The notes under the pieces are model-generated. The model did no database searches. It was not told where the DNA came from and saw only the letters and a program-made list of their open reading frames with translations. Positions 32,550 to 41,616 of a stretch of DNA of 64,000 nucleotides are shown one piece after another. The stretch's first letter is position 1; the number at the start of each line of letters is the position of its first letter. Location of the stretch: the NCBI RefSeq assembly GCF_004366595.1, contig NZ_SORE01000001.1, positions 124,001 through 188,000 on the forward strand, read 5' to 3'. Made by a program: the position numbers and the translations under genes. The stretch is from Paraburkholderia rhizosphaerae. GTDB lineage: Bacteria; Pseudomonadota; Gammaproteobacteria; Burkholderiales; Burkholderiaceae.

Positions 32550-33368
32550 ATGTCGAACACGCCTTTCAAAGGAACTGCCGTTATCACCGGTGCATCGACG
32601 GGGATCGGCGCGACCTACGCCGAACGCCTCGCACGGCGCGGCTACGATCTGATCGTCGTCGCCCGCAACCGCGCACGCCTCGAGCAACTGGCCACGCGCA
32701 TCACGAACGAAACAGGCCGTTCGGTGGAAATCGTCACCGCGGATCTGTCGAACAATGAAGATCTTCGTCGCGTCGAGAACGTACTGCGGACCGACGCGAG
32801 CATCACGTTGCTGGTCAATAACGCCGGCCTTGGCGCCGCCTTGCCGCTGCTGAATTCCGACGTCGATACGATGGAAGCAATGATCCGGCTGAACGTCATC
32901 GCATTGACCCGTCTCACGTATGCGATTGCGCCCGCGTTCGTTGCGCGCGGCGGCGGCAGCATCATCAATATCGCGTCGATCGCCGGTGTCGCGCCGGAAA
33001 TTCTGAATGGCGTCTATGGCGGTACGAAGTCTTTTGTCGTCGCACTCACGCAGTCGTTGCGCCATGAACTGGCCGACAAAGGCGTGCGCGCGCAAGCGGT
33101 GCTGCCGGGCGCAACGCGCACCGCGTTCTGGGACATCGCCGGCCAGCCCGTTGAAAATCTGCCCGAGCAAATCGTGATGGACGCCGGCGATATGGTCGAC
33201 GCTGCGCTCGCGGGTTTCGACCAGGGCGAGACGATCACGATCCCGTCGCTGCCCGATGTCGCCGACTGGAACCGGTTCGAATCCGCTCGCCAGGCGTTGA
33301 TGCCGAATCTGTCGCGCAGCACGCCGGCCGCGCGTTTTCACGTGACTGAAGCCGCGCAAGCCGAATAG
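32550..33368 (+). CDS. SDR-family NAD(P)-dependent oxidoreductase
   Basis: The 272-residue classical SDR has ITGASTGIG cofactor motif, LLVNNAGLG, a serine in INIASIAG and YGGTKSFV with the Tyr/Lys pair. The upstream ctctggagc supplies a ribosome site for ATG 32550. The sequence resembles the DltE/YqjQ-type SDRs used on diverse carbonyls. It is controlled, by position, by the divergent GlxA regulator. The substrate is unknown. Confidence 0.88.
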   Translation: MSNTPFKGTAVITGASTGIGATYAERLARRGYDLIVVARNRARLEQLATRITNETGRSVEIVTADLSNNEDLRRVENVLRTDASITLLVNNAGLGAALPLLNSDVDTMEAMIRLNVIALTRLTYAIAPAFVARGGGSIINIASIAGVAPEILNGVYGGTKSFVVALTQSLRHELADKGVRAQAVLPGATRTAFWDIAGQPVENLPEQIVMDAGDMVDAALAGFDQGETITIPSLPDVADWNRFESARQALMPNLSRSTPAARFHVTEAAQAE

Positions 33369-33384
33369 TGCAGCGGTGAGTTAC

Positions 33385-33417
33385 AGCGCCGCGACTGTCA
33401 TTGACCGTCGCGGCGCT
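33385..33417 (+). terminator. Hairpin downstream of SDR gene
   Basis: Arms agcgccgcgac (33385-33395) and gtcgcggcgct (33407-33417) form a perfect 11-bp GC-rich stem with an 11-nt loop, 16 bases after the SDR stop. No T-run follows, so it could be a terminator or a transcript-stabilising stem. Confidence 0.5.
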
Positions 33418-33535
33418 GGCTTCGATTGGCCTGGTTCGCAAACATAGGCAAGTATCACAAGCTCGAAGCCCCACTCCGTAGAATCGGTTCGCATGCATGC
33501 ATTGCCCCAATTCCCTGTTTGATACGGAGAACGAC

Positions 33536-34939
33536 ATGAACCCGATATCGTCGACCGCTTCGCAGCCGTGGCCAATCACACAACCGGACGAAACGATATC
33601 GGGCTCTGCGGCGAAGACAGAAAGCCGTCATCGACGGAAAGCCAACCCCAAGCCCCCGCCCGTGTATCCGCAAACGTCTTCCGCTCCTCCACGCGCGCAG
33701 GATAAGACGCCATCGACCGACACCGGCGTCACACGCACATACCTTGGCCCCGTGTCGCAAGGCGCACCGAGGAAGAACCCACAGGCTCCGGAAAAAGTCT
33801 GGCTGCTGCAAACGCAATTCCAAAGAAAAAAGAAAACCGATCGTCATTGGGACAATTCGCGGGCCCCAACGCAGCGCCCGCCGGCACCACCGGTGCGACA
33901 GGTCGTCAAGCGACCTGTCAGCCCCGTATCCGTCGTCGACACAACGGTGCCCGTCGATCCGCATCTGCAGGTCAAACAGGGAATAACCACGCTCAAACGC
34001 CTGCAAGGCGAAGGACCGATCAACCTGACGCCCACCGGCGATGCCGCTGCGGATACCGCCCGCATCAAACAGTTCGGGGCACCGCTGAGGTTTTACCGGA
34101 ACGACAGCAGCGAAACGGCTGTGCGTACGCCGTCGTTGATCGACAAGACGGACTATCGCGCGCGGCGGGACGTCGTCGCATTCGGCAAAGGCACCGACGC
34201 GACTTCGTACGTACCCGAGGCCAAGGCGTACATGGGAAGAGGCTGGGCCAGCACGCCTGCTCAACTTTCCGGAACAGACATCCTCAAGCTCGGCGCCGGA
34301 AAGGACGGCACGACCGCGATGATGCTGCCGTTCGGTCAGATACGGCCCGGCTCGACGATTATCGTCACCGGGGGACCGATGCGCGGCAGCACGATGCTGT
34401 TTGCCGCCGATCGCCACGGCTTCTATGCGTACCATGCGGGCGCATCGTCGAACAATCCGCGCTGGAGCGTATCTGAGGACGGTGCGCGAAGTATCGCGAA
34501 TGCGTACCGTGCGATGCACTCAGGACACGACGGGTGGACCACCGCGCATTCCGGTGCCGGAGAACTGGTTTCCATCGCCCGGCAACACCCGTTTTCGGCG
34601 CTGATCTATAACGGCGAGTACTCGGCCGAACCGGGCCGCAAGCCGCTTGACGAGCGCATCGACGCGCCGTTGCATACGACGGCGGGCGACCCGGAAAACC
34701 CGTCACATATGATGACATTCAGCTATTTCGAGCCCGGCGACGTGCGCAGTGTGGGCACAGCGGAAGCCGTGATATCGAAAGACCCGAGCGGTCAGGTCAC
34801 CGTCCAGGTGCTTGGGGAAAGAGGCAAGCTGGACAGCATGCAAACTTTGGATTTACACGGCGGCTCGGTCGGTTTCCGCTACCGGTCAACCTACGGCGCG
34901 ACGACGTCGTACACCGTTGAGCGATCGAAGCAATCGTAA
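33536..34939 (+). CDS. CNF/DNT Rho-deamidase-like protein with Ser at the catalytic Cys position
   Basis: The 467-residue protein has no signal peptide. Residues 1-150 are Pro/Arg/Lys-rich and look disordered (PKPPPVYP, RPPAPPV). The rest looks globular. At the segment IIVTGGPMRGSTMLFAADR and on to FYAYHAG, S285 and H300 are 15 residues apart. That equals the spacing of catalytic Cys866 and His881 in CNF1, and the order (strand, Gly-Ser/Cys-Thr, strand, Tyr-His) fits the CNF/DNT fold from memory. The Cys-to-Ser change equals the classic inactivating substitution, so the protein may be inactive, or may use Ser. It stands alone between an SDR gene and the sulfonate island. It could be a secreted effector; the sequence does not show the secretion route. 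Confidence 0.5.
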   Translation: MNPISSTASQPWPITQPDETISGSAAKTESRHRRKANPKPPPVYPQTSSAPPRAQDKTPSTDTGVTRTYLGPVSQGAPRKNPQAPEKVWLLQTQFQRKKKTDRHWDNSRAPTQRPPAPPVRQVVKRPVSPVSVVDTTVPVDPHLQVKQGITTLKRLQGEGPINLTPTGDAAADTARIKQFGAPLRFYRNDSSETAVRTPSLIDKTDYRARRDVVAFGKGTDATSYVPEAKAYMGRGWASTPAQLSGTDILKLGAGKDGTTAMMLPFGQIRPGSTIIVTGGPMRGSTMLFAADRHGFYAYHAGASSNNPRWSVSEDGARSIANAYRAMHSGHDGWTTAHSGAGELVSIARQHPFSALIYNGEYSAEPGRKPLDERIDAPLHTTAGDPENPSHMMTFSYFEPGDVRSVGTAEAVISKDPSGQVTVQVLGERGKLDSMQTLDLHGGSVGFRYRSTYGATTSYTVERSKQS

Positions 34940-34995
34940 CGACATGCGGCCCGGCCACGGAACGCCTGCTTCGAGCACGCGGGGTGGTCCGCGAA

Positions 34996-35997
34996 CTAGC
35001 TCGCGAGCGTTTGAAGTTGCGCAAGCAACGAATCCGGAATATCGATGCCATCGCGATTTGCGGCGTCGGCGAGACCATGGCGACGCTGGCCGGGCAAGCG
35101 CACCTCCGGGTCCTGCAACAGGCTTTCAATCAGCGCCTCGACGCGCGACAGGTACAGGTCGTTGCCCGCCAGCGCGCCGGGATCGACCGCCCAGAACAGA
35201 TGACCGATGCGTGAACGCTCGCCTTCCTCGGTCAGGAACGATCCTGCTTCGTACCCGAAATTCGCGCCGGCCAGCGCGGCAGCCAGCAGTTCCACCATCA
35301 ATGCCAGCATCGCGCCCTTCGCGCCACCGAACGGCAGCACCATGCCGTCGAGCGCGGCTTTTGCGTCGGTGGTCGGCACGCCGTCGCGCGTCGTGGCCCA
35401 GCCTTCGGGAATCGGCTTGCCGTCGCGCGCGGCAATCATGATCTTGCCGCGCGCGGCCTGCGACAACGACAGGTCGATGATCAGCGGTTCGCCCCGGCGA
35501 CGCGGAAACACAGCTGCAATCGGATTCGTGCCGAACAGCGGATGACGTCCGCCCCATGCCGGCATCGCACCCGGCGCATTGCTGAACGCGAGACCGACCA
35601 GCCCCGCCGCGCCGAGCGCTTCGAGGTGGTACGCACCGACGCCGAAGTGATGGCTGCGCGTGACGCTCGCAACCGCACTGCCGTGTTCGCGCGCACGGGT
35701 AATCAATGTATCGATCGCGAGCGCGCACGCGGGAAACGCCATGCCGTCCGCTGCATCGACGAGCACCGCAGCGTTGCGCGATGCGATCACCGCGGGCCGC
35801 GCGTGCGGATCGACCCGGCCGTTGCGCAGTTGCGCGATATACATCGGCAAACGCGCGACGCCGTGCGACGACAAACCGCGCTCATCCGCATAAACGAGGG
35901 CCCGCGCGGTCGCGACCGCGGTCTCGTGCGGTGCGCCGGTCCGTTCGACGGCACTCGTTGCGAGCGCAAGCAATGCATCGGGTGAAACACGTGTCAT
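34996..35997 (-). CDS. comC: Malate/L-lactate dehydrogenase family (Ldh2), likely (R)-sulfolactate dehydrogenase
   Basis: The 333-residue enzyme is of the NAD(P)-dependent LDH2/MDH2 family (SSHGVARLPMYI, TRSHHFGVGAYHLE with the active-site His, ALDGMVLPFGGAKG). The family includes YbiC, delta-1-piperideine-2-carboxylate reductase and the (R)-sulfolactate dehydrogenase ComC. It is last in a minus-strand series after suyA, suyB and the DctA-type gene. That position favours oxidation of sulfolactate to sulfopyruvate, or its reversal to set the (R) configuration that SuyAB cleaves. The family is certain; the substrate rests on context. Confidence 0.7.
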   Translation of the reverse strand: MTRVSPDALLALATSAVERTGAPHETAVATARALVYADERGLSSHGVARLPMYIAQLRNGRVDPHARPAVIASRNAAVLVDAADGMAFPACALAIDTLITRAREHGSAVASVTRSHHFGVGAYHLEALGAAGLVGLAFSNAPGAMPAWGGRHPLFGTNPIAAVFPRRRGEPLIIDLSLSQAARGKIMIAARDGKPIPEGWATTRDGVPTTDAKAALDGMVLPFGGAKGAMLALMVELLAAALAGANFGYEAGSFLTEEGERSRIGHLFWAVDPGALAGNDLYLSRVEALIESLLQDPEVRLPGQRRHGLADAANRDGIDIPDSLLAQLQTLAS

Positions 35998-36061
35998 GGC
36001 AGGATTCCTTTTTCACGTTGCGGCCGGGGCGCGCCGAAACCGGCCGCAACGCCCCGCCCTG

Positions 36062-37402
36062 TCAATTCGAATGTTCGCGCGCAAAGGCCGGCGGCGCACC
36101 GTCTTCCACGTCACCCGTTTTTTGCGCTTCGGGTTCGTCGCGTAAGACATCTTTTCGCGGCGCCGCGAGAAACTCGCGAGCAGCGCGCGCATCGAATGCG
36201 CCCTCCCAGCGAGCGACCACGATCGTTGCCACCGCATTGCCGATCATGTTAACAATTGCGCGGATTTCGTTCAGCACGCGATCGATGCCGAGAATCAGCG
36301 TAATGCCCGCAACCGGGATGATATTGTGCGTCGACAGTGTAGCGGTAAGCGCAACCAGCGCGGCGCCCGCCACGCCCGCGCCGCCCTTCGACGTCAGCAT
36401 CAGCACCGCGAGCAGGCCGAGTTGCTGCCACAGCGTCAGATGCGTGTTGGTCGCCTGCGCGATGAAAAGCGAGGTCATCGTCAGGTAGATGGCCGCGCCG
36501 TCAAGGTTGAACGAGTAGCCGGTCGGCAACACAAGACCGACGACTGTCTTCGGGCAGCCGAGCCGCTCGAGCTTTTCCATCAGGCGGGGCAGCACCGATT
36601 CGGTGGTCGACGTGCCGAGCACAATTAGCAATTCCTCGCGCAGATACTTGAGCAGCGGCCACAGCCCGACGCCAGCCCAGCGGCAGATCGTGCCCAGCAC
36701 CAGCACAATGAAGAGAATGCTCGTCACGTAGAAGCATAGGATCAGCAAACCGAGCTGCTGCAACGTCGTAATGCCGTACTTGCCGACCGTGAATGCCATC
36801 GCGCCGAATGCGCCAAGCGGCGCGAGCCGCATGATCATTTCGACGATGGTCATCAACGCATCGCTGGTTTGCTCGATCACGCGCGCGAGAAAGCGGCTGC
36901 GACGCGCACTCAGCGAAAGCGCAACACCGAACAGGACCGAGAACAGCAGCACCTGCAGCAGATCGCCGCGTGCGAATGCGCCGATCACCGAGTTCGGCAC
37001 AATCTGCTCGAGGAAATTCCTGGAGGCCTCATTGTGCACTTCGGTCACGTAATGTCCGACTGCATGCGGGTCCAGTGATTTCGGATCGATATTCAAACCC
37101 GCGCCCGGATGCAGCACATTGGCAACGACGAGTCCGATCACGAGCGCGATGGTCGTCACGATTTCGAAGTAGACGATCGTCTTCAGGCCGACACGGCCCA
37201 CCTGCTTCAGCGATTCCATCCGCGCGATGCCGATCGATACCGTACAGAAGATCACCAGCGTGATCAGCATCTTGATAAGGCGGATGAACGTATCGCCCAG
37301 CGGCTTCATTTGCACGCCGATATCCGGCACGAAGTAACCGACGATAATGCCGGCCGCAAGGCCGATCAGGACTTGAACATAGAGATGTCGTAGCACGCGC
37401 AA
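36062..37402 (-). CDS. DctA-type dicarboxylate/proton (sodium) symporter
   Basis: The 446-residue DAACS-family carrier begins VLRHLYVQVLIGLAAGIIVGY (pattern LYVQVLIGLAAGI) and has the family GTSTTESVLPRLMEKLE, TGYSFNLDGAAIYLT and MLTSKGGAGVAG motifs. Eight transmembrane helices and two hairpins are expected. DctA imports succinate, fumarate and malate. Within the suy gene set it may import sulfolactate or another small dianion of similar size. It is separated from suyB by 228 bp that hold an AT-rich stretch (tttatatatgtatgg near 37527), possibly its own promoter. The gene name dctA is withheld because the substrate is unclear. Confidence 0.88.
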   Translation of the reverse strand: MRVLRHLYVQVLIGLAAGIIVGYFVPDIGVQMKPLGDTFIRLIKMLITLVIFCTVSIGIARMESLKQVGRVGLKTIVYFEIVTTIALVIGLVVANVLHPGAGLNIDPKSLDPHAVGHYVTEVHNEASRNFLEQIVPNSVIGAFARGDLLQVLLFSVLFGVALSLSARRSRFLARVIEQTSDALMTIVEMIMRLAPLGAFGAMAFTVGKYGITTLQQLGLLILCFYVTSILFIVLVLGTICRWAGVGLWPLLKYLREELLIVLGTSTTESVLPRLMEKLERLGCPKTVVGLVLPTGYSFNLDGAAIYLTMTSLFIAQATNTHLTLWQQLGLLAVLMLTSKGGAGVAGAALVALTATLSTHNIIPVAGITLILGIDRVLNEIRAIVNMIGNAVATIVVARWEGAFDARAAREFLAAPRKDVLRDEPEAQKTGDVEDGAPPAFAREHSN

Positions 37403-37630
37403 GATGGTGTCTCCTCCACTCGCTGCTGCTTGCTGGAAAGGACAATGCCGCGCCGCGTGCCGGGCCTGTGGACCCTTGTACGTTGTGAAGGACTACGCGT
37501 TGCGCGCGCACTGCTGCGAAACTGCGTTTATATATGTATGGATTGAGCGACGACGAATGCAAAGAGGCGGTGCGAGAGGCGCCTTGGCGAAGCGGTGCGG
37601 CGCATTGGAGCGCGCCGCACCGCTTGCAGA

Positions 37631-38806
37631 TCACGCGCTTTCGAACAGACGCGTCAGCACGAATTCGCGGTGGCCGAGTGTTTCAGCGGCCGTCCAGCGA
37701 CCGTTGATCGTCGCCATCATCGATTCGAGCAGCTTGTCGCCGGCCTGATCGAGGTTCTGCTCGCGCTGCAGCAGGCCCGACACGTCGACGTCGATATGCT
37801 CGCTCATCGTGCGTACCGTGCGCGGGTTCGCGCAGATTTTGATAACCGGCACGATCGGATTGCCGATCACATTGCCCTGGCCGGTCGGGAAGAAGTGCAC
37901 CGCAAAGCCGGATGCCGCGCACAGCGTGACCATTTCCGCGGCCGCCGACGATGAATCCATAAACCACAGACCCGAATGCGTCGGCGCTTCGGCTTTATCG
38001 AGCACGCCGTCGATCATGCACTTCTTGCCGATCTTCTGGATGTTGCCGAGCGCCTTTTCTTCGATCGTCGTGAGGCCGCCGGCAATATTGCCTTTGGTCG
38101 GCTGCGATTCGGACAGGTCATCGGTTTTCCAGCGGTTGATCATGTCCTGATAGCGGTCGAACATGAACTGGAAGCGCTCGCGCACCTTGTCGTTCGCGCA
38201 GCGCGCGGCAACGATCTGCTCACCGCCCGTCAGTTCCGACGTTTCGCCGAACACGAGTGTGGTGCCGAGGCCATACAGCTTGTCGAATGCGCTGCCGACC
38301 GTCGGGTTCGCGCCGCAGCCGGACGTCGTATCGGATTCGCCGCATTTGGTCGACACCCACAGGTCCGAGATCGGGCACTCGACACGATCGAGCGAGGTGG
38401 CGTACTGCACCATTTCCTTCGCGGCTTTCGACGCACGCATGATGGTGTCGTGGTCGCCGTGCAGTTCGATGCCGAAGCCCATGACCGGCTTGCCCGACTT
38501 CGCAATGCCGTCGACCACGCGCTTGGTCCAGCCTTCCTCGATGCCGATTACCACGACCGCCGCGACATTCGGGTTGCTGCCCGCACCGATCAGCGTGCGG
38601 AAATGCAAGTCGAGGTCGGCGCCGAATTGCAGACGGCCGTACGGGTGCGGCAGCGCCATCGTACCTTTGATGTTGTTTTCGACCGCTTGTGCAGCTGCAT
38701 TCGACAGGTCGTCGACCGGCAGGATGATCACATGGTTACGCACGCCGACGCGGCCGTTGTCACGGCGATAGCCGCGGAAAGTGGTGTTCTTGTCAATTAC
38801 GCTCAT
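37631..38806 (-). CDS. suyB: (2R)-sulfolactate sulfo-lyase, large (beta) subunit
   Basis: The 391-residue protein is the C-terminal UxaA-type (altronate-dehydratase) domain as a separate polypeptide. It opens [16 protein letters not shown] and has [36 protein letters not shown] and [16 protein letters not shown]. SuyAB splits (R)-3-sulfolactate to pyruvate and sulfite using Fe. Other split UxaA-family dehydratases act on sugar acids, so the assignment leans on the partner gene, the ComC-like enzyme and the sulfite-handling genes nearby. The gene starts 65 bp after suyA. Confidence 0.75.
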   Translation of the reverse strand: MSVIDKNTTFRGYRRDNGRVGVRNHVIILPVDDLSNAAAQAVENNIKGTMALPHPYGRLQFGADLDLHFRTLIGAGSNPNVAAVVVIGIEEGWTKRVVDGIAKSGKPVMGFGIELHGDHDTIMRASKAAKEMVQYATSLDRVECPISDLWVSTKCGESDTTSGCGANPTVGSAFDKLYGLGTTLVFGETSELTGGEQIVAARCANDKVRERFQFMFDRYQDMINRWKTDDLSESQPTKGNIAGGLTTIEEKALGNIQKIGKKCMIDGVLDKAEAPTHSGLWFMDSSSAAAEMVTLCAASGFAVHFFPTGQGNVIGNPIVPVIKICANPRTVRTMSEHIDVDVSGLLQREQNLDQAGDKLLESMMATINGRWTAAETLGHREFVLTRLFESA

Positions 38807-38871
38807 GGTAGGTCTCGATGTCCTGGATGGTGGGAACGCAGTGGGTTACCGGCGGCGGTTATCAACCGCGG

Positions 38872-39207
38872 TTACCAGCGCTTCGTCTTGATGTTGTGCA
38901 CGTGTGCGTGCTCACCCGCCTTGATCGGCGCCACCACCTTGCCGATATCGACGCCATACTTGAACACCGTGTCGCCCACAGCCATATCTTTCAGCGCGAC
39001 CTTGTGACCGATCGGAATATCCTGCTTCGCGGCCACCGTAATGACCTCGTCATCGTCCATGATCCACGCGTTCAGTTGCGTGCCCGCCTTGATCCCTTCC
39101 ACCACCGCGACGCCGACGGTGTCTTTCGCTTCATGCAGCACGATGTGAATCGTTCTCTTTGCCCCGCTGCCGGTTTGTTGCGGCGCGGCTGATGCGGCGT
39201 TGCTCAT
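38872..39207 (-). CDS. suyA: (2R)-sulfolactate sulfo-lyase, small (alpha) subunit
   Basis: The 111-residue protein is a SAF-type domain, the N-terminal part of UxaA in separate form: TIHIVLHEAKDTVGVAV, ITVAAKQDIPIGHKVAL, and the ending EHAHVHNIKTKRW, where the GEHxHxHN pattern is the family hallmark. The ATG at 39207 has GGAG nine bases upstream. It forms the enzyme with SuyB. It is the first gene of the minus-strand sulfolactate unit and is divergent from the GntR regulator. Confidence 0.75.
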   Translation of the reverse strand: MSNAASAAPQQTGSGAKRTIHIVLHEAKDTVGVAVVEGIKAGTQLNAWIMDDDEVITVAAKQDIPIGHKVALKDMAVGDTVFKYGVDIGKVVAPIKAGEHAHVHNIKTKRW

Positions 39208-39294
39208 CGAAGTGTCTCCAGGGTGGTTGAACCGGTTCGGCGCGTTGTGTCGTCCGTGCAACCCATCTTAGGCGGCGGGATTGCATGTGTCAAC

Positions 39295-39309
39295 CATATC
39301 ATCTATATG
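39295..39309. promoter_or_regulatory. AT-rich inverted repeat between suyA and gntR
   Basis: CATATcatctATATG, 5-bp arms, lies in a markedly AT-rich patch between the divergent suyA and GntR genes. Flanking atgtgtcaa and atgtgttcaa form direct repeats. It is a candidate operator for the GntR regulator and overlaps the place where both promoters are expected. Confidence 0.45.
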
Positions 39310-39407
39310 TGTTCAATGAGCCGCATGAAGTAGAATTCCCGGCAGGTTTTCTGACAACGAGGTTGCATGCCGGGCTGCTGCGAGAAAAGTGACAAGGGGC
39401 AAGAGCC

Positions 39408-40166
39408 ATGAACACGCTGACGATCGGTACCCCCGCCATTGGCGGCATTCGCTACAAGGAAGTGAAGAACGCGATGCTTGCGGCGCTTGCCGCGCATGAA
39501 TGGAAAGGCGGCGAGACCATTCCTTCGGAAAAACGCCTCGCCGAGCGCTTCGGCGTGTCGATCGGTACGTTGCGCAAGGCCATCGACGAACTGGTCGCGG
39601 ACAACATCCTCGTACGTCATCAGGGCCTCGGCACATTCGTTGCACAGCATCAGCGCGACCGGCACTTCTTCCGCTTTTTCCGGGTCGTGCGAGCGGATGG
39701 CGACAAGACTTATCCGACGGTGAGCCTCGTGTCGTTCAGGAAGGCGAAGGCCACGCGCGACGTGGCGCAACTGCTCAATATCGAAACCGGCGCGCGCGTT
39801 TTCACGTTCTTGAACCAGCTCGCGCTACACGGGGAAAAGGTGATGACCGAGAACATCACGGTGCCCGAATCACATTTTCCGGGGCTGACCGAAGCGACAC
39901 TGCGCGACCGGCCGAGCACGCTGTACAACCTTTATCAGGACGTTTTTCATATCAATGTGGTCGGCACCGATGAACGTGTGCGCGTCGCACGCGCGGATGA
40001 AGTGGAAAGCGCGCTGCTCGGCGTGACACCCGGTGCGCCGATCCTCGAGATCCGGCGTATTGCGTATTCGTATCATCAGGTGCCGGTCGAGCTGCGTATT
40101 TCCCACGTCAATACCGAGCACTACGAATATGTGGGCGCGTCAGCGTCGCATGACGAACCTTTATGA
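39408..40166 (+). CDS. GntR-family regulator (HutC/UTRA subfamily)
   Basis: The 252-residue protein has an N-terminal GntR winged HTH (IPSEKRLAERFGVSIGTLRKAIDEL, shown here only by its IPSEKRLAERFGVS core) and a C-terminal UTRA ligand domain (about residues 95-245, with ILEIRRIAYSYHQVPVELR in outline). UTRA regulators bind small carbon compounds and usually repress. It is divergent from suyAB, which it probably controls; the ABC operon downstream may also be under it. The ligand may be sulfolactate or the parent sulfonate. Confidence 0.88.
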   Translation: MNTLTIGTPAIGGIRYKEVKNAMLAALAAHEWKGGETIPSEKRLAERFGVSIGTLRKAIDELVADNILVRHQGLGTFVAQHQRDRHFFRFFRVVRADGDKTYPTVSLVSFRKAKATRDVAQLLNIETGARVFTFLNQLALHGEKVMTENITVPESHFPGLTEATLRDRPSTLYNLYQDVFHINVVGTDERVRVARADEVESALLGVTPGAPILEIRRIAYSYHQVPVELRISHVNTEHYEYVGASASHDEPL

Positions 40167-40603
40167 CGCGACGGCAAGAGCAATCCCGATCTGGTAATTT
40201 GCAATCGTTGAAGCGATCACCTACACTCGCTACTCATACAGATGATTTAAATCATAAAGCAGTCGTCGTTATGAGCCGTACACGCAGTCGCTGGAACAGT
40301 GGGATTGACAGTCGGGGACTGTCGGCCACGCACGCATAGAGTTCGCTGCAATCAAAACCGGCCGCACGATGCCTTGCGCGAGAAGGCCGGCATTAGGAGA
40401 CCCTCACGATGCACACTCTGTCTTTCCGCCCTCCGCACTGCCTTGCGGCCAGTTCTTCCGGGCAACGCATCCGTTCGTGTCGCCCACTTTCTCGCGGCGC
40501 CGCAACGAATCCTTAATATTGGCGACTCATACTGCGCCGCTCCGTTCCCGGAAACATTTCTAACGATCCGCCGTGCCGTTCCTCTCGCAAGGAGTGTCGA
40601 GCA
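40167..40603. promoter_or_regulatory. Gene-free promoter region of the sulfonate ABC operon
   Basis: No gene is supported in these 437 bases. A perfect 14-bp palindrome, ATGATTTAAATCAT, lies at 40242-40255 in an AT-rich patch, about 350 bases before the binding-protein gene. It is a plausible operator for the GntR or LysR regulators nearby or part of an upstream activating site. The long leader after it shows no clear riboswitch. Confidence 0.4.
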
Positions 40604-41614
40604 ATGAGCTTTCGCAAAATCGCCGTCGTATTGTCCGCGCTGGCCGCGCTGGTAGTCTGCACTGTCGCGCGCGCCGACATGTCGGAGATCAAGATCGCGC
40701 GTCAGTACGGCGTCAGCTATCTGCCGCTGATGATCATGCAGGACCAGAAACTGCTCGAAAAACACGCGGCGCAGCTGGGTGTGCCGAACCTGAAGGTATC
40801 GTGGGTCGAGTTTGCCGGCGGCAACGTGATGAACGACGCGCTGCTGTCCAATTCGCTGCAGATCGCGTCCGGCGGCGTCGCGCCGCTTGTGCTGCTATGG
40901 TCGCGCACGCATGGCACACCGCTCGAAGTGAAGGCGCTCGCCGCGATCAATTCGATGCCGCTGTTGCTGAACACGACGAACCCCGCGGTTAAAACCGTGA
41001 AGGACTTCTCCGGCAAGGACAAGATCGCCCTGCCGGCCGCGAAGGTGTCGATTCAGGCGATCACGCTGCAAATGGCCGCGGAAAAGGCATTCGGCTCCGG
41101 CAACCAGGGGCAGCTCGACAAGTACACCGTCTCGCTCGCGCATCCGGACGCACAGCAGGCGCTGCTGTCCGGCAGCAGCGAAGTGACCGCGCATTTCGGT
41201 TCGCCGCCGTTCCAGGAGCAGGAACTCTCGCATTCAAATGTGCATACGGTCGTGAATTCCTATGATGTGCTGGGCGGCAAATCGACATTCAATCTTGTCT
41301 GGTGCACCTCGCAGTTCTATCAGCAGAACCCGAAGCTCGTCCAAGCGTTCATCGCGGCGCTCGACGAAGCCGAAGCGTCGATCAACAAGGACAAGCACGC
41401 GGCCGCGCTCGCTTATTTGCGCATCAGCAAGGACAAGAGCAGCGTCGAGGACATCGAGAAAATGATCTCGTCACCTGACGTGCAGTTCACGACCACCCCA
41501 CAAAACACGGTGAAATACGCGGACTTCATGGCACGCACCGGCCTCATCAAGACGAAGCCGGCGTCGTGGAAAGACATGTTCTTTCCGACCGGGCAATCGC
41601 AGCAAGGGAGCTGA
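40604..41614 (+). CDS. Sulfonate/taurine-type ABC transporter substrate-binding protein
   Basis: The 336-residue periplasmic protein of the NitT/TauT (SsuA/TauA-like) group has a signal peptide (MSFRKIAVVLSALAALVV, cleaved near ARAD). The mature part starts EIKIARQYGVSYLPLMIM, and GGNVMNDALLSNSLQIASGG is the family ligand-pocket region. It delivers a small anion to the permease encoded two genes on. The adjacent anion exporter and suyAB suggest an organosulfonate. Relatives bind nitrate, taurine, alkanesulfonates, aromatic acids or thiamine precursors, so the ligand is inferred. Confidence 0.85.
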   Translation: MSFRKIAVVLSALAALVVCTVARADMSEIKIARQYGVSYLPLMIMQDQKLLEKHAAQLGVPNLKVSWVEFAGGNVMNDALLSNSLQIASGGVAPLVLLWSRTHGTPLEVKALAAINSMPLLLNTTNPAVKTVKDFSGKDKIALPAAKVSIQAITLQMAAEKAFGSGNQGQLDKYTVSLAHPDAQQALLSGSSEVTAHFGSPPFQEQELSHSNVHTVVNSYDVLGGKSTFNLVWCTSQFYQQNPKLVQAFIAALDEAEASINKDKHAAALAYLRISKDKSSVEDIEKMISSPDVQFTTTPQNTVKYADFMARTGLIKTKPASWKDMFFPTGQSQQGS

Positions 41615-41616
41615 CC

